Shown piece after piece: positions 8,527-16,923 of a stretch of DNA of 64,000 nt (within the stretch, counting starts at the first letter, position 1; every line of letters begins with the position of its first letter). A model generated the notes under the pieces. The model saw nothing but the letters and a program-made list of their open reading frames with translations, was not told where the DNA came from and ran no database searches. Made by a program: the position numbers and the translations under genes. The DNA is from Nostoc sp. XA010 (lineage in GTDB: Bacteria > Cyanobacteriota > Cyanobacteriia > Cyanobacteriales > Nostocaceae): NCBI RefSeq assembly GCF_020829625.1, contig NZ_JAIVFX010000001.1, positions 434,001-498,000 on the forward strand. The letters run 5' to 3'.

Positions 8527-9879
8527 ATGACACAACTAAAACCAGCCGAGGAAATGCCCGGTAGCTTTGGGCTACCTATTTTAGGTGAAACTCTGCGATT
8601 ATTTGCTACTCAAGGATGGGGGCTGACGAAGAATTACCAACGCTACGGGCCCATTTTTAAAACCAGCATTTTAGGAAAGAAATATGCAGTTTTGGTAGGG
8701 ACGCAAGCAAATCGACTAATTTTGCAAGAACAAGCCGATCATGTATCTTCCTACTTAGGATGGAAAGTGGCTATGGAGCATATTTTCGGGCGGCCAATGA
8801 TGCTTCAAGATGGTGAAGAACATCGCCGCACTCGTCGCTTAATGGCTCCAGCGTTTCATGGAAAAGCCATTGCTAACTATTTTGACATCATGCAAACTGA
8901 AGTTAACAACTGCCTAGAAAACTGGATAGAAGGCAGCCCAATTTCTATCAAGAATGAATTTAATCAGTTAGCATTGCGAATTGGGATTCGGCTATTATTA
9001 GGTGTTCAACTACAAAGCGAAGTTGAGCAAGTCGAACAGTTGTATAACACTTTGACTGAGGGAGCATTAGCATTATTGCGGTTAAATATACCGTTCACAA
9101 AATATGGACGTTCCCAAAATGCTCGTAGTCAGCTTAAAGCCTTCTTACAAAATATTATTATTCAACGCAAACTTCAAGGCAACTTACAAGAATCTTGTGA
9201 CGTATTAGGATTGTTTTTGGCAGCAGTAGATGAAGAGGGAAATGGTTTAGCCAACTCGCAGATTATAGACGAACTGATACACTTATTAAATGCAGCGCAT
9301 TTCACTACTGCTACATCCTTAACGTGGGCAATGGTTGAACTGGCGGCGCGTCCACAATGGCGTGAAAAACTCCGCCAAGAACTGGCAGAAGTTGTAGGAG
9401 ATGAACCTTTGAACTTGGGACACCTTAAGCAACTTAATCAAATGACTTATTTTTTGAAAGAAATAGAACGACTTTACAACCCCGCAGGTGTAGTACTATT
9501 TCGGGGAGTTGTAAAAGAAATTGAATACGCAGGATACCGCATTCCTCCTGGTTGGGTGGTGATTGTTGCTCAAGGATTAACGCATCGCATGAGCGAGATT
9601 TATACTAACCCAGAAAGTTTTGAGCCAGAACGCTTTGCCCCTCCCCGCGAAGAAGATAAAAAAGACTCCTTTGCTTTAATTGGTTTTGGTGGTGGCGAAC
9701 ATATATGCATTGGAATGGAGCTTGCCAAGATGGAAATAAAGATTTTTTTGGCAACTTTGCTGCAACGATATGATTGGAAGGTGACACCAGAATATCAATT
9801 TAACAACTATCATCAACTACCTTTTCAAGTAGAAGGAAAATTACAGGCGCATATCAGCAACCCCGCTCTAAAAAACTAA
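8527..9879 (+). CDS. Cytochrome P450, CYP120-like, with unusual I-helix
   Basis: A 450-residue soluble P450 resembling cyanobacterial CYP120 enzymes, which hydroxylate retinoid-like or terpenoid substrates. The haem loop FGGGEHICIG (387-396, ligand Cys394), the ExxR motif EIER (312-315) and the PERF motif (367-370) are intact. The I-helix, however, reads AAHFTT at 256-261 where AGHETT-type sequence is usual: the conserved acid is Phe259. This could alter proton delivery to bound oxygen. It follows an AraC regulator and a tandem repeat site, and has no obvious redox partner nearby. The ATG at 8527 fits family length. Confidence 0.9.
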   Translation: MTQLKPAEEMPGSFGLPILGETLRLFATQGWGLTKNYQRYGPIFKTSILGKKYAVLVGTQANRLILQEQADHVSSYLGWKVAMEHIFGRPMMLQDGEEHRRTRRLMAPAFHGKAIANYFDIMQTEVNNCLENWIEGSPISIKNEFNQLALRIGIRLLLGVQLQSEVEQVEQLYNTLTEGALALLRLNIPFTKYGRSQNARSQLKAFLQNIIIQRKLQGNLQESCDVLGLFLAAVDEEGNGLANSQIIDELIHLLNAAHFTTATSLTWAMVELAARPQWREKLRQELAEVVGDEPLNLGHLKQLNQMTYFLKEIERLYNPAGVVLFRGVVKEIEYAGYRIPPGWVVIVAQGLTHRMSEIYTNPESFEPERFAPPREEDKKDSFALIGFGGGEHICIGMELAKMEIKIFLATLLQRYDWKVTPEYQFNNYHQLPFQVEGKLQAHISNPALKN

Positions 9880-9924
9880 GCTCAACATCAGCCTGTATCC
9901 GTTGCTAACCTACTCACTCAGTTT

Positions 9925-10473
9925 TTATTGTTTGTTAAGCACAAATTGCTCTAGATCGTGAAACTGGCTTTTGAAGAAGCCATACTGCTTCAGTACACCC
10001 TGACTCTGAAAACCTAACTTTTCTAGCAGCTTTTTAGAAGCTATGTTGTCCAGCATGACTTGGGCAACAACAAAACGCAAACCCATTTTTTCAAACCCAA
10101 ATTGCAAGATGGTACGCACTGCCTCTGTCATAATGCCTTGTCTCCAAAAAGCACTGGCAAGCTCATAACCGACCTCAGCAGACTGTTCTTGTGGGTTCCA
10201 TGTAAACCCACAAGAACCAATCACAACGTTGTCTTGCTTACGGGCAATTCCCCAGCGAATTCCATCTCCTAGCTCAAAGCGCTTGGCTCTACGTTCAATA
10301 ACAGCCATCGCTTCTTTCATAGAAGTGAAGGTATCAAGATCGTGAAACTGAGTCACGCCTGGATTGGAGAATACAGCAAAAATTGCCTCAGCATCCTGCA
10401 ACGTTGTCTCACGAAGAAGGAGCCTTTCTGTTTCTAATTCAGGAAAGGAAGATAGTGAGAAATCGTTGCTCAT
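9925..10473 (-). CDS. GNAT N-acetyltransferase, RimJ/RimL type
   Basis: A 182-residue GCN5-related acetyltransferase. The opening ELETERLLLRE, the central GSCGFTWNPQEQSAEVGYEL and the closing NIASKKLLEKLGFQ are typical of the branch that contains the ribosomal protein acetyltransferases RimJ/RimL and many resistance enzymes. The acetyl-CoA binding segment is around residues 108-120 (FWRQGIMTEAV). The substrate is not predictable. It faces the P450 gene tail-to-tail with 45 bases between. Confidence 0.85.
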   Translation of the reverse strand: MSNDFSLSSFPELETERLLLRETTLQDAEAIFAVFSNPGVTQFHDLDTFTSMKEAMAVIERRAKRFELGDGIRWGIARKQDNVVIGSCGFTWNPQEQSAEVGYELASAFWRQGIMTEAVRTILQFGFEKMGLRFVVAQVMLDNIASKKLLEKLGFQSQGVLKQYGFFKSQFHDLEQFVLNKQ

Positions 10474-10544
10474 AGTTGCGATTGATGATCTGAGTTTAGA
10501 GCTAACTTAGCGATCGCCACAGTAACAAGACAATTTCATTAAGC

Positions 10545-11243
10545 TCAAGGTTGAATAGTCTTTGCCGACTGGTTAAATAACAAATCTCGTGACTTATCAG
10601 GATCAAGCGCTTGAGTGTTCAGTGCTTCTGCTTTCTCGTAAGCGCGAATTGTTGCTGGACGGGCTTTAATTGCCTCAAACCACCGTTTGACGTGAGGAAA
10701 ATCTTCTAGATTTTGACTTTGGCGTTCATAGGGCACAATCCAGGGATAGGCAGCAATATCGGCGATAGAATAATCGCCAGCCACAAATTCTCTATTTGCT
10801 AGTTGCTTATTCAGCACTCCATATAAGCGTCCCGTCTCATTCACATAGCGGTTAATGGCATAGTCTATTTTTTCGGGAGCGTAGACGCTAAAGTGATGAT
10901 TTTGTCCCGCCATTGGCCCCAGTCCTCCCATTTGCCAGAACAACCATTCTAAAACTTGAGTGCGATTACGTAAATCTTGGGGGATTAATTTCCCGGTTTT
11001 TTCTGCTAAATACAGCAAGATTGCACCAGACTCAAATACCGAAATCGGCGCACCTCCATCTGCTGGTTCGTGGTCAACGATCGCAGGGATGCGATTGTTA
11101 GGAGAAATCTTTAAAAATTCCGGTTTAAATTGATCCCCAGCCCCAATATTCACAGGAATTATGGTATATTGCAAACCGGCTTCTTCTAAAAAAATCGTAA
11201 TTTTATGACCGTTTGGGGTTGTCCAATAATAAAGATCAATCAT
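10545..11243 (-). CDS. Glutathione S-transferase, YfcG/YghU-like
   Basis: The N-terminal thioredoxin-like half has the TTPNGHKITIFLEE block and FESGAILLYLAEKTG, which bind glutathione; the C-terminal helical half includes YSIADIAAYPWIVPYE, the GST N-capping region. This matches the nu-class YfcG/YghU group, cytosolic enzymes with disulfide reductase or peroxidase activity toward glutathione conjugates. The start is the ATG at 11243, preceded by GAGGAAAATAACC, rather than the TTG 15 bases upstream that contains this ribosome site. Confidence 0.9.
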   Translation of the reverse strand: MIDLYYWTTPNGHKITIFLEEAGLQYTIIPVNIGAGDQFKPEFLKISPNNRIPAIVDHEPADGGAPISVFESGAILLYLAEKTGKLIPQDLRNRTQVLEWLFWQMGGLGPMAGQNHHFSVYAPEKIDYAINRYVNETGRLYGVLNKQLANREFVAGDYSIADIAAYPWIVPYERQSQNLEDFPHVKRWFEAIKARPATIRAYEKAEALNTQALDPDKSRDLLFNQSAKTIQP

Positions 11244-11263
11244 GGTTATTTTCCTCAAATTGT

Positions 11264-11291
11264 GCGTAGGCGTAGCCCGCCGTAGGCATCG
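11264..11291. repeat. Dispersed GCGTAGGCGTAGCCCG repeat
   Basis: Second copy of the element also seen at 1521, here ending CCGTAGGCATCG. It lies just upstream of the glutathione S-transferase start. Confidence 0.8.
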
Positions 11292-11844
11292 TTTTCTAAG
11301 TCAATGGTGCGAGCACCTCTTTCGCATTTCTCACCAAATCTGAAAACAAAGGGGCCAATAACGGGGAAAATGTATATACAACAAGCATTTTAGCACTTTA
11401 TACCCAAAAGTATTGCCTTAGAGGTAAGATGGAAAATCGCTTTCAGGAATGGAGCTACAGCCCCATACTGGACTATTGTGCTGGGCCATTACTGATTTTG
11501 CATTATTACAAAAGACGAGATGCTTAAAAAAAATTAACTTTTTAGTTTCTGGATGAAATTTTCAGGTTTTGCCTGGGAATCTTTATTTGAAAGTCAATCT
11601 CAATTCCATAACTTCAGGTTACGTGCTTAACACCCATTTTATTCCCTCATTAAGGATTTATCAGCCCCTTGCTGCACTTGAGCGCTAAAAGGTTATTTGT
11701 GTTGGGTTTAACGTTAGCTTGCTTTAGTTATCAATAGAGGTGTAGTCCAAAGCTCATCTGTAGAGAAGATGGCGTTTTCGAGATGTTGTTTAAGTTAAAT
11801 TGTCAACCCAAAATCTAGAATTTCAAAGACTTAGAGAGTAACTT
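11292..11844. other. Intergenic stretch with a possible 32-residue frame
   Basis: About 550 bases without a recognised gene. A short plus-strand frame at 11429-11527 (starts MENRFQEWSYSPILDY) has a GAGG four bases before its ATG, slightly close for a ribosome site, and no known relative that I can name. Nothing else stands out. Confidence 0.4.
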
Positions 11845-12816
11845 ATGAGCGAAAAAACAGTAAAAGTAATTGAAGGGAATTTATTACCAAAAGGAGATTA
11901 TGTTTCTTCAGGATTTTCCACTATCCAGCCAGATTCCTATTTTCCCAATATAATTTTAGGAAATAAATTTGATTCTTTTTGGCTTTACTTGCGGCGGGAT
12001 ATTACTCATAACTGGTACGTGGATAAACGAAAGCAGAATGTAGGATTTGTCAGCAGAGATGAAGCTCATATTTTATACAATACAGCCTTAAAATTTAAGG
12101 GAAAAAAAGCTTTAGAAATAGGTTGCTGGATGGGTTGGTCAGCTTGTCATTTGGCTCTAGGAGGAGTAGAGCTAGATGTAATCGATCCGATGCTATCCGA
12201 ACAATTATTTAATGAAAGCGTCACAGAGTCACTAAAGTCCGCAGGTGTTAAGGAATCTGTAAATCTAATACCAGGATGTAGCCCTGAAAAAGTAAAAGAA
12301 ATAGCAAATAAATTTCAACGTAAATGGTCATTGATATTTATAGATGGTAATCACGAAACACCAGCTCCGCTCAATGATACAATTATTTGCGAACAACTTG
12401 CAGAAGCAGATGCTTTAATTTTATTTCATGATTTGGCTTCTCCCGACGTAGGCCAAGGTTTGGACTACTTAAAAGAGAAAGGATGGAACACAATGGTCTA
12501 TCAAACTATGCAAATTATGGGAGTTGCATGGCGGGGAAATGTTGAGCCTGTAATACACCAGCCAGATCCTAAAATTAACTGGCCCCTACCTCCACATTTA
12601 CAAGGTTATTTTGTAAGTGGTTCAGTTCAAACTGCGGCAGAAGATAAATTTGCAGAAATTCTCAAAGCAGTTCGACCATATACTTTATTGAGTGAAAGAA
12701 AGTTATTCTCACTTTATAGTCAGGCAAAACAGCTATATTGTTATCTTTTTTGGCTGCCAAAAATGTTACTATTAGCGATCGCTAGAAACAAACCTATCAA
12801 GCACGACCTATTTTAA
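11845..12816 (+). CDS. Class I SAM-dependent methyltransferase
   Basis: A 323-residue protein with a Rossmann methyltransferase core. LEIGCWMGWSACHLAL (around residues 90-105) is the SAM-binding motif I with a Trp in place of the usual Gly-rich run, and LIFIDGNHE and ALILFHDLASPD follow as in the Methyltransf_24 group. The N-terminal 85 residues and C-terminal 70 residues are outside the core and were not recognised. The substrate may be a sugar, lipid or secondary metabolite. A strong hairpin follows the stop. Confidence 0.75.
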   Translation: MSEKTVKVIEGNLLPKGDYVSSGFSTIQPDSYFPNIILGNKFDSFWLYLRRDITHNWYVDKRKQNVGFVSRDEAHILYNTALKFKGKKALEIGCWMGWSACHLALGGVELDVIDPMLSEQLFNESVTESLKSAGVKESVNLIPGCSPEKVKEIANKFQRKWSLIFIDGNHETPAPLNDTIICEQLAEADALILFHDLASPDVGQGLDYLKEKGWNTMVYQTMQIMGVAWRGNVEPVIHQPDPKINWPLPPHLQGYFVSGSVQTAAEDKFAEILKAVRPYTLLSERKLFSLYSQAKQLYCYLFWLPKMLLLAIARNKPIKHDLF

Positions 12817-12848
12817 CAATTGCAATATTTGTCTATCTGGTGCAAATA

Positions 12849-12896
12849 AGCCATCACTAGCAACAACATAGCCAGCCGCTAGTGATGGCTTTCTCT
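12849..12896. terminator. Hairpin between two methyltransferase genes
   Basis: A perfect 13-bp stem (AGCCATCACTAGC 12849-12861 and its complement at 12878-12890) followed by TTCTCT. It sits between convergent genes and can end transcription for the plus-strand methyltransferase and probably for the minus-strand one as well. Confidence 0.75.
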
Positions 12897-12915
12897 GGAT
12901 GAAACATAGAGCTTT

Positions 12916-13683
12916 TCATAGCGGTGATTTGGCGATCGCAGCCCAAACTCTATGGTGAACCTGAAGAATTGGTGTAGGATATTTTGCTTCGAGTAATGTC
13001 GCCAATTCCTGATCAAATACTTCTACCAATTCTTGTGTCATACTGGCTCCCACGCCTGCACTAGCACGAATTCGTCCCCGCCAAGCTTCGTGTGTATAAG
13101 ACACAAATACATCGTAAGAAAATGTGCGGATTTCTCGGAATCCTCCTTCGCCAATGTCTTGTAACCACAAGGGATACATTCCATTACCGCCGGACAAATT
13201 CCACGCTGGATTATGAGCCTTGATCAATTGTTCTGTTGCTTCAACTACATTACCTTTTAAGGGTATCCAATCAAAATGAGCGATCGCGATCGAGCCATTT
13301 CTTCTCAATATTCGAGTAATTTCTTGGACAGCACGGGGACGATCAAACCAATGCCAACACTGTCCTGCTGTCACCACATCCGCACTTGCGTCTGGTAACT
13401 CTGTATTCTCGGCAGTTGCGACTCGATAATCTACTTTGAGTTCGATAGATTCGCTTAACAGTCTCGCTTGTTCTAAAAGTGATGCTGATGGATCTATCCC
13501 AATTACATAAGCACCTCTATCGGCAAAGCCCCGCGCTAATGTTCCTGTTCCTGTACCAAGGTCAACAATATTCTGTCCTGGTAAACCTATACCATATTCA
13601 GACAATCTATTAAATAATGAACTGGGAAAACCAGCGCGGTGTTTTGCATAATCAGTAGCAGTTGCACCAAAATCAATATTCAT
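12916..13683 (-). CDS. SAM-dependent methyltransferase, UbiE/Methyltransf_11 type
   Basis: A 255-residue small-molecule methyltransferase. Motif I is NIVDLGTGTGTLARGFA (around residues 39-55), with VIGIDPSASLLEQAR and DVVTAGQCWHWFD following in the order of Methyltransf_11 enzymes, and IARILRRNGS-like sequence at motif III. Substrate unknown. It is followed on the same strand by an SDR and an MFS gene, with short gaps, so these genes may form one transcription unit. Confidence 0.85.
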   Translation of the reverse strand: MNIDFGATATDYAKHRAGFPSSLFNRLSEYGIGLPGQNIVDLGTGTGTLARGFADRGAYVIGIDPSASLLEQARLLSESIELKVDYRVATAENTELPDASADVVTAGQCWHWFDRPRAVQEITRILRRNGSIAIAHFDWIPLKGNVVEATEQLIKAHNPAWNLSGGNGMYPLWLQDIGEGGFREIRTFSYDVFVSYTHEAWRGRIRASAGVGASMTQELVEVFDQELATLLEAKYPTPILQVHHRVWAAIAKSPL

Positions 13684-13717
13684 ATTTGCAAAACTATTCT
13701 TGTAACAATTGTCTTCT

Positions 13718-14407
13718 TTAAAAGTTCTCTACCCACGGACGTAGTTCTACTTCATAAGTCCAAGCACTGCGGGGTTGGCGTAAAATGCTGAGATAAGTTT
13801 GAGCGATTGCATCCGGGTCAAGAGTACTATCAGCATTATCTGCTGGATCTTGGCGAACTGTTGAACGGATTGCACCATCAATCACAAAATGCGCTACATG
13901 AATATTCTTTGGTGCTAATTCTCTAGCAATACTCTGAGCCAAACCGCGCAGTGCAAATTTCCCCATTGCAAAGGGAGCAGACTGAGCATAACCCTTGACA
14001 CTCGCTGAGGCTCCAGTAAAGAAGATAGCACCGCCACCAAGTTGCAAAAACCTTTTGGTAGCAGCTTGGGCGACGAGAAACCCTCCATAAGCAGTTATCT
14101 CTAGGGTTTTTGCCACCTCAGCAGGGTCTAGATCAACAAGAGACCCACGCACTCGGTAACTAGGATTGTAAACGACAATATTCGGGGAACCAATTTTATT
14201 ATCAATATCAATAAATAACTGTTCTACTTCATCTGGGTTTGAGGCATCAGCAGCAAAACTAACTGCGCCAATTTCACTGCTCAATTGAGTCAGTTTTTCA
14301 ATTTGGCGAGCCGCTAAAGCTACGGTGAATCCTTCTTTGGCAAATAGGCGGGCTAAAGATGCGCTTAGTCCACTACCTGCACCGACAATTAAAGCTGTGG
14401 TTGCCAT
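13718..14407 (-). CDS. SDR-family protein with Phe in place of catalytic Tyr
   Basis: A 229-residue short-chain dehydrogenase/reductase fold with the dinucleotide loop VGAGSGLSASLA (residues 8-19) and the segment NPSYRVRG after strand 4. The usual active-site YxxxK is FAMGK (Phe146 to Lys150), so the proton-donating Tyr is missing while Lys is kept. Similar Phe-containing members form a known branch of bacterial SDRs, so this is probably not simple decay. The reaction is uncertain. It lies between a methyltransferase and an MFS transporter on the same strand. Confidence 0.8.
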   Translation of the reverse strand: MATTALIVGAGSGLSASLARLFAKEGFTVALAARQIEKLTQLSSEIGAVSFAADASNPDEVEQLFIDIDNKIGSPNIVVYNPSYRVRGSLVDLDPAEVAKTLEITAYGGFLVAQAATKRFLQLGGGAIFFTGASASVKGYAQSAPFAMGKFALRGLAQSIARELAPKNIHVAHFVIDGAIRSTVRQDPADNADSTLDPDAIAQTYLSILRQPRSAWTYEVELRPWVENF

Positions 14408-14482
14408 ATTTTAAACCTGTAGTGCTTATTCTGCCTAGCTTAGAGCTTTACAAGCGTGCCATTCGATTAAGACATTCAAAGA

Positions 14483-15781
14483 TTAAGAATTGAGCGTGAC
14501 TGAAGATAACTTTGAATTGCCCTTAGTGGGACTTTGACCAATTTGCAGTACACAAACTGCGGCAATCAGACAGAGAACGCCTGATAAAATAAATGCTTGT
14601 AAATAACTACCCGTCCAAGTTCTCAACACTCCGGCTCCGAATGCTGCTGTAGCTGCACCAAGCTGGTGTCCTGCTACAATCCAACCAAACATCACGCCGA
14701 CATTTTCTTTACCGAAGACGTTGGCAACAAGACGAACTGTCGGTGGTACGGTGGCAATCCAATCAAGTCCATAGAAGACGGCAAAAATGGAAAGTCCGTA
14801 GAAGGAAAAGTTGAAACTGAAGGGCAAGAAAATCAAAGACAAACCCCGCAGTCCGTAGTACCAACACAATAAGTAGCGATTGTTCCAGCGATCGGATAAC
14901 CAACCGGACATAGTAGTTCCAAAAAAATCGAATAGCCCCATGATTGCCAAAAGACCAGCAGCCTTGACTTCAGGGATACCGTGGTCAATACAAGCAGGAA
15001 TCAGATGAGTTCCAATTAACCCATTTGTGCTTGCACCACAGATAAAAAAGCTACCAAATAACAGCCAGAAGTCTCGATTACGCATTCCTACCCAAAGAGC
15101 GTTAAGGGTGGAGGCGATGGAATTTGCTCTAGGCTGTAACACTTCCACAGTTTCGCAGTTGTCGCCAAAGGGTCGCAAACCGACATCCGCCGGACGATCA
15201 CGCATAAAGGCTGCGATCGCTGGAATAATTAGAAGTGCTGCACCAGTAAGAGCTAGAGCGGCAATTCGCCATCCAAAGCGATCGGCTACTGAGGCCAGCA
15301 TGGGCAGAAATACCAGTTGCCCCGTGGCTGTACTGGCGGTTAAGATGCCCAGAACTAGACCCCGCTTTTCCAAAAACCAGCGATTGACAACAATAGCACC
15401 CAAAACCAGGGCGATAACTCCGCTACCAGAGCCGACAACTACACCCCACAGCAAAACTAGCTGCCAGGGATCTGACATCAAAGTAGTTAAACCGACACCA
15501 AGAGCAATGACAGCAAGTGAGAACACCATCATCCGGCGAATACCGATCCGCTCCATAACTGTGGCGGCAAAAGGGCCAATCAGTCCGTAGAGTACTAAGT
15601 TAATGGAGATTGCCAAAGATATAGTTGCTCTACTCCAGCCGAACTCCTGTTCGAGAGGCACTATAAAAACTCCAGGAGCAGAGCGAATTCCCGCCGCCAC
15701 CAGTAAGGCTAGGAATGTTAAACCAGCTACGATCCAGGCATAGTGGAACGAACGACGCGCTAGGAAGGAGGGTAAGGACAT
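14483..15781 (-). CDS. MFS transporter, OFA/monocarboxylate-like
   Basis: A 432-residue, 12-helix major facilitator. The opening (APGVFIVPLEQEFGWSRA, written after helix 1) and MERIGIRRMM loop are typical of the oxalate:formate antiporter and monocarboxylate transporter-like group. It would move a small organic acid or similar solute across the inner membrane. The start at 15781 is followed closely upstream by an unusual purine-rich and 21-bp repeat region, where the promoter should lie. Confidence 0.85.
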   Translation of the reverse strand: MSLPSFLARRSFHYAWIVAGLTFLALLVAAGIRSAPGVFIVPLEQEFGWSRATISLAISINLVLYGLIGPFAATVMERIGIRRMMVFSLAVIALGVGLTTLMSDPWQLVLLWGVVVGSGSGVIALVLGAIVVNRWFLEKRGLVLGILTASTATGQLVFLPMLASVADRFGWRIAALALTGAALLIIPAIAAFMRDRPADVGLRPFGDNCETVEVLQPRANSIASTLNALWVGMRNRDFWLLFGSFFICGASTNGLIGTHLIPACIDHGIPEVKAAGLLAIMGLFDFFGTTMSGWLSDRWNNRYLLCWYYGLRGLSLIFLPFSFNFSFYGLSIFAVFYGLDWIATVPPTVRLVANVFGKENVGVMFGWIVAGHQLGAATAAFGAGVLRTWTGSYLQAFILSGVLCLIAAVCVLQIGQSPTKGNSKLSSVTLNS

Positions 15782-15802
15782 GGTTGGGGTGGGGCAGGGG
15801 GC

Positions 15803-15838
15803 AGGGGAGGCAGGGGAGGCAGGGGAGGCAGGGGAGGC
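15803..15838. repeat. 9-bp tandem repeat AGGGGAGGC, four copies
   Basis: Four exact head-to-tail copies immediately upstream of the MFS start (15781) and leading into the 21-bp array. The strand asymmetry (purines on plus) is strong over about 60 bases. Confidence 0.9.
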
Positions 15839-15847
15839 AGGGGGAGC

Positions 15848-16120
15848 AGCTTCAAAGACTCGTTGGTGAGTATCAAAGACTCATTCACGAGTATCAAAGA
15901 CTCGTTAGCGAGTATCAAAGACTCATTTACGAGTATCAAAGACTCGTTGGCGAGTATCAAAGACTCATTCACGAGTATCAAAGACTCGTTGGCGAGTATC
16001 AAAGACTCATTCACGAGTATTAAAGACTCGTCGGCGAGTATCAAAGACTCGTTGGCGAGTATTAAAGACTCGTCGGCGAGTATCAAAGACTCATTCACGA
16101 GTATTAAAGACTCATCCTCT
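15848..16120. repeat. 21-bp tandem array, 13 copies with alternating variants
   Basis: Thirteen head-to-tail 21-bp units share AGTATCAAAGACTC and differ in the last seven bases. Variants of type GTTGGCG and ATTCACG mostly alternate from copies 1 to 8, giving a 42-bp higher-order period; copies 9-13 are less regular. In the GTTGGCG type, CTCG and CGAG form a short stem around a four-base loop. Because 21 is divisible by three, all six frames stay open and encode seven-residue repeats, but no frame has a ribosome site, so coding is not supported. Confidence 0.95.
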
Positions 16121-16153
16121 ATTCCCCATTCCCAATTCCCAATTTAGGGAAAG

Positions 16154-16819
16154 CTACCCTGAATAAGGATTGCCAATTCTGTCTACAGAGACGTTGGAGG
16201 AGAATGGCAAACGACCTGGATTTAAGCGTGGTTCGGCTGCATAGCCAACAGGAACTAAAACAGCGATCGCTAAATCTGCATTATCCCCAGCACCAATCAC
16301 TTGTTTTACCTGATCCTCAATCCAACCGTTCATAAAACAAGTGGATAATCCCAAACTTTCTGCTGCTAAGACCAAATGAGTAGCGGCAATAATCGCATCT
16401 TTGATCGCATATTCGCGTCGTTTGTCGCCTAGTCCAGCGTGAAATTGTGGGATGGCGCTTTTAAAGTAGTTTACCGTGCCTTCATTCCATGCCCCAGTTT
16501 CAGTTGCCCGCTCAAAAATTGGGGTTAAGTCTCCTTCGCCTACGTTAGGATCGGCGGCAAAGACGAAGGTTACAGGTGCTTGGACAATTTGCTGTTGATT
16601 CCACGATGCTGCTGATAATGCTGCCTTTTGCGCCTCATCTTGCACGAGAATAATTTGCCAGTCTTGGATATTAAAGCTGCTAGGCGCTGCCACAGTTAAC
16701 TCTACCAGTTGCTTGAGCAGTTCTGGGGCGATGGGGTCTGTTTTAAAAGTTTTGATTGAACGGCGTTGAGCGATCGCACTCGGTACATCTAAAGCTTGAG
16801 TTTGGGTGATGGAACTCAT
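16154..16819 (-). CDS. Nitroreductase-family FMN oxidoreductase
   Basis: A 221-residue flavoprotein of the NfsB/nitroreductase superfamily: QRRSIKTF near residue 18 binds FMN phosphate, AAPSSFNIQDWQIILV follows, and LAAESLGLSTCFMNG near residue 150 completes the cofactor site. Such enzymes reduce nitro groups, quinones or enones with NAD(P)H in the cytoplasm. A ribosome site (AGGAGAATT) precedes the ATG. It is the first of several reductases on this strand, with an old yellow enzyme and thioredoxin nearby. Confidence 0.9.
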   Translation of the reverse strand: MSSITQTQALDVPSAIAQRRSIKTFKTDPIAPELLKQLVELTVAAPSSFNIQDWQIILVQDEAQKAALSAASWNQQQIVQAPVTFVFAADPNVGEGDLTPIFERATETGAWNEGTVNYFKSAIPQFHAGLGDKRREYAIKDAIIAATHLVLAAESLGLSTCFMNGWIEDQVKQVIGAGDNADLAIAVLVPVGYAAEPRLNPGRLPFSSNVSVDRIGNPYSG

Positions 16820-16923
16820 AAAATTCTCCTGACGCTAGGGTTATGACGCTGCTGTAACGATTTTTAGGATTGGACGAAATGCTTTAGTGGAGTAAAAAGT
16901 TGCTTGAAAGTAAATTAGCAGAA

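Noticed and set aside
15848..16120. CRISPR array
   Set aside because: Units follow each other without spacers, and no cas genes are present. The same holds for 37315-37503.
15715..16147. Three overlapping frames with seven-residue repeats (SIKDSFT, YQRLVGE and NESLILA types)
   Set aside because: They arise because a 21-bp tandem repeat keeps all frames open. None has a ribosome site or a non-repeat domain.
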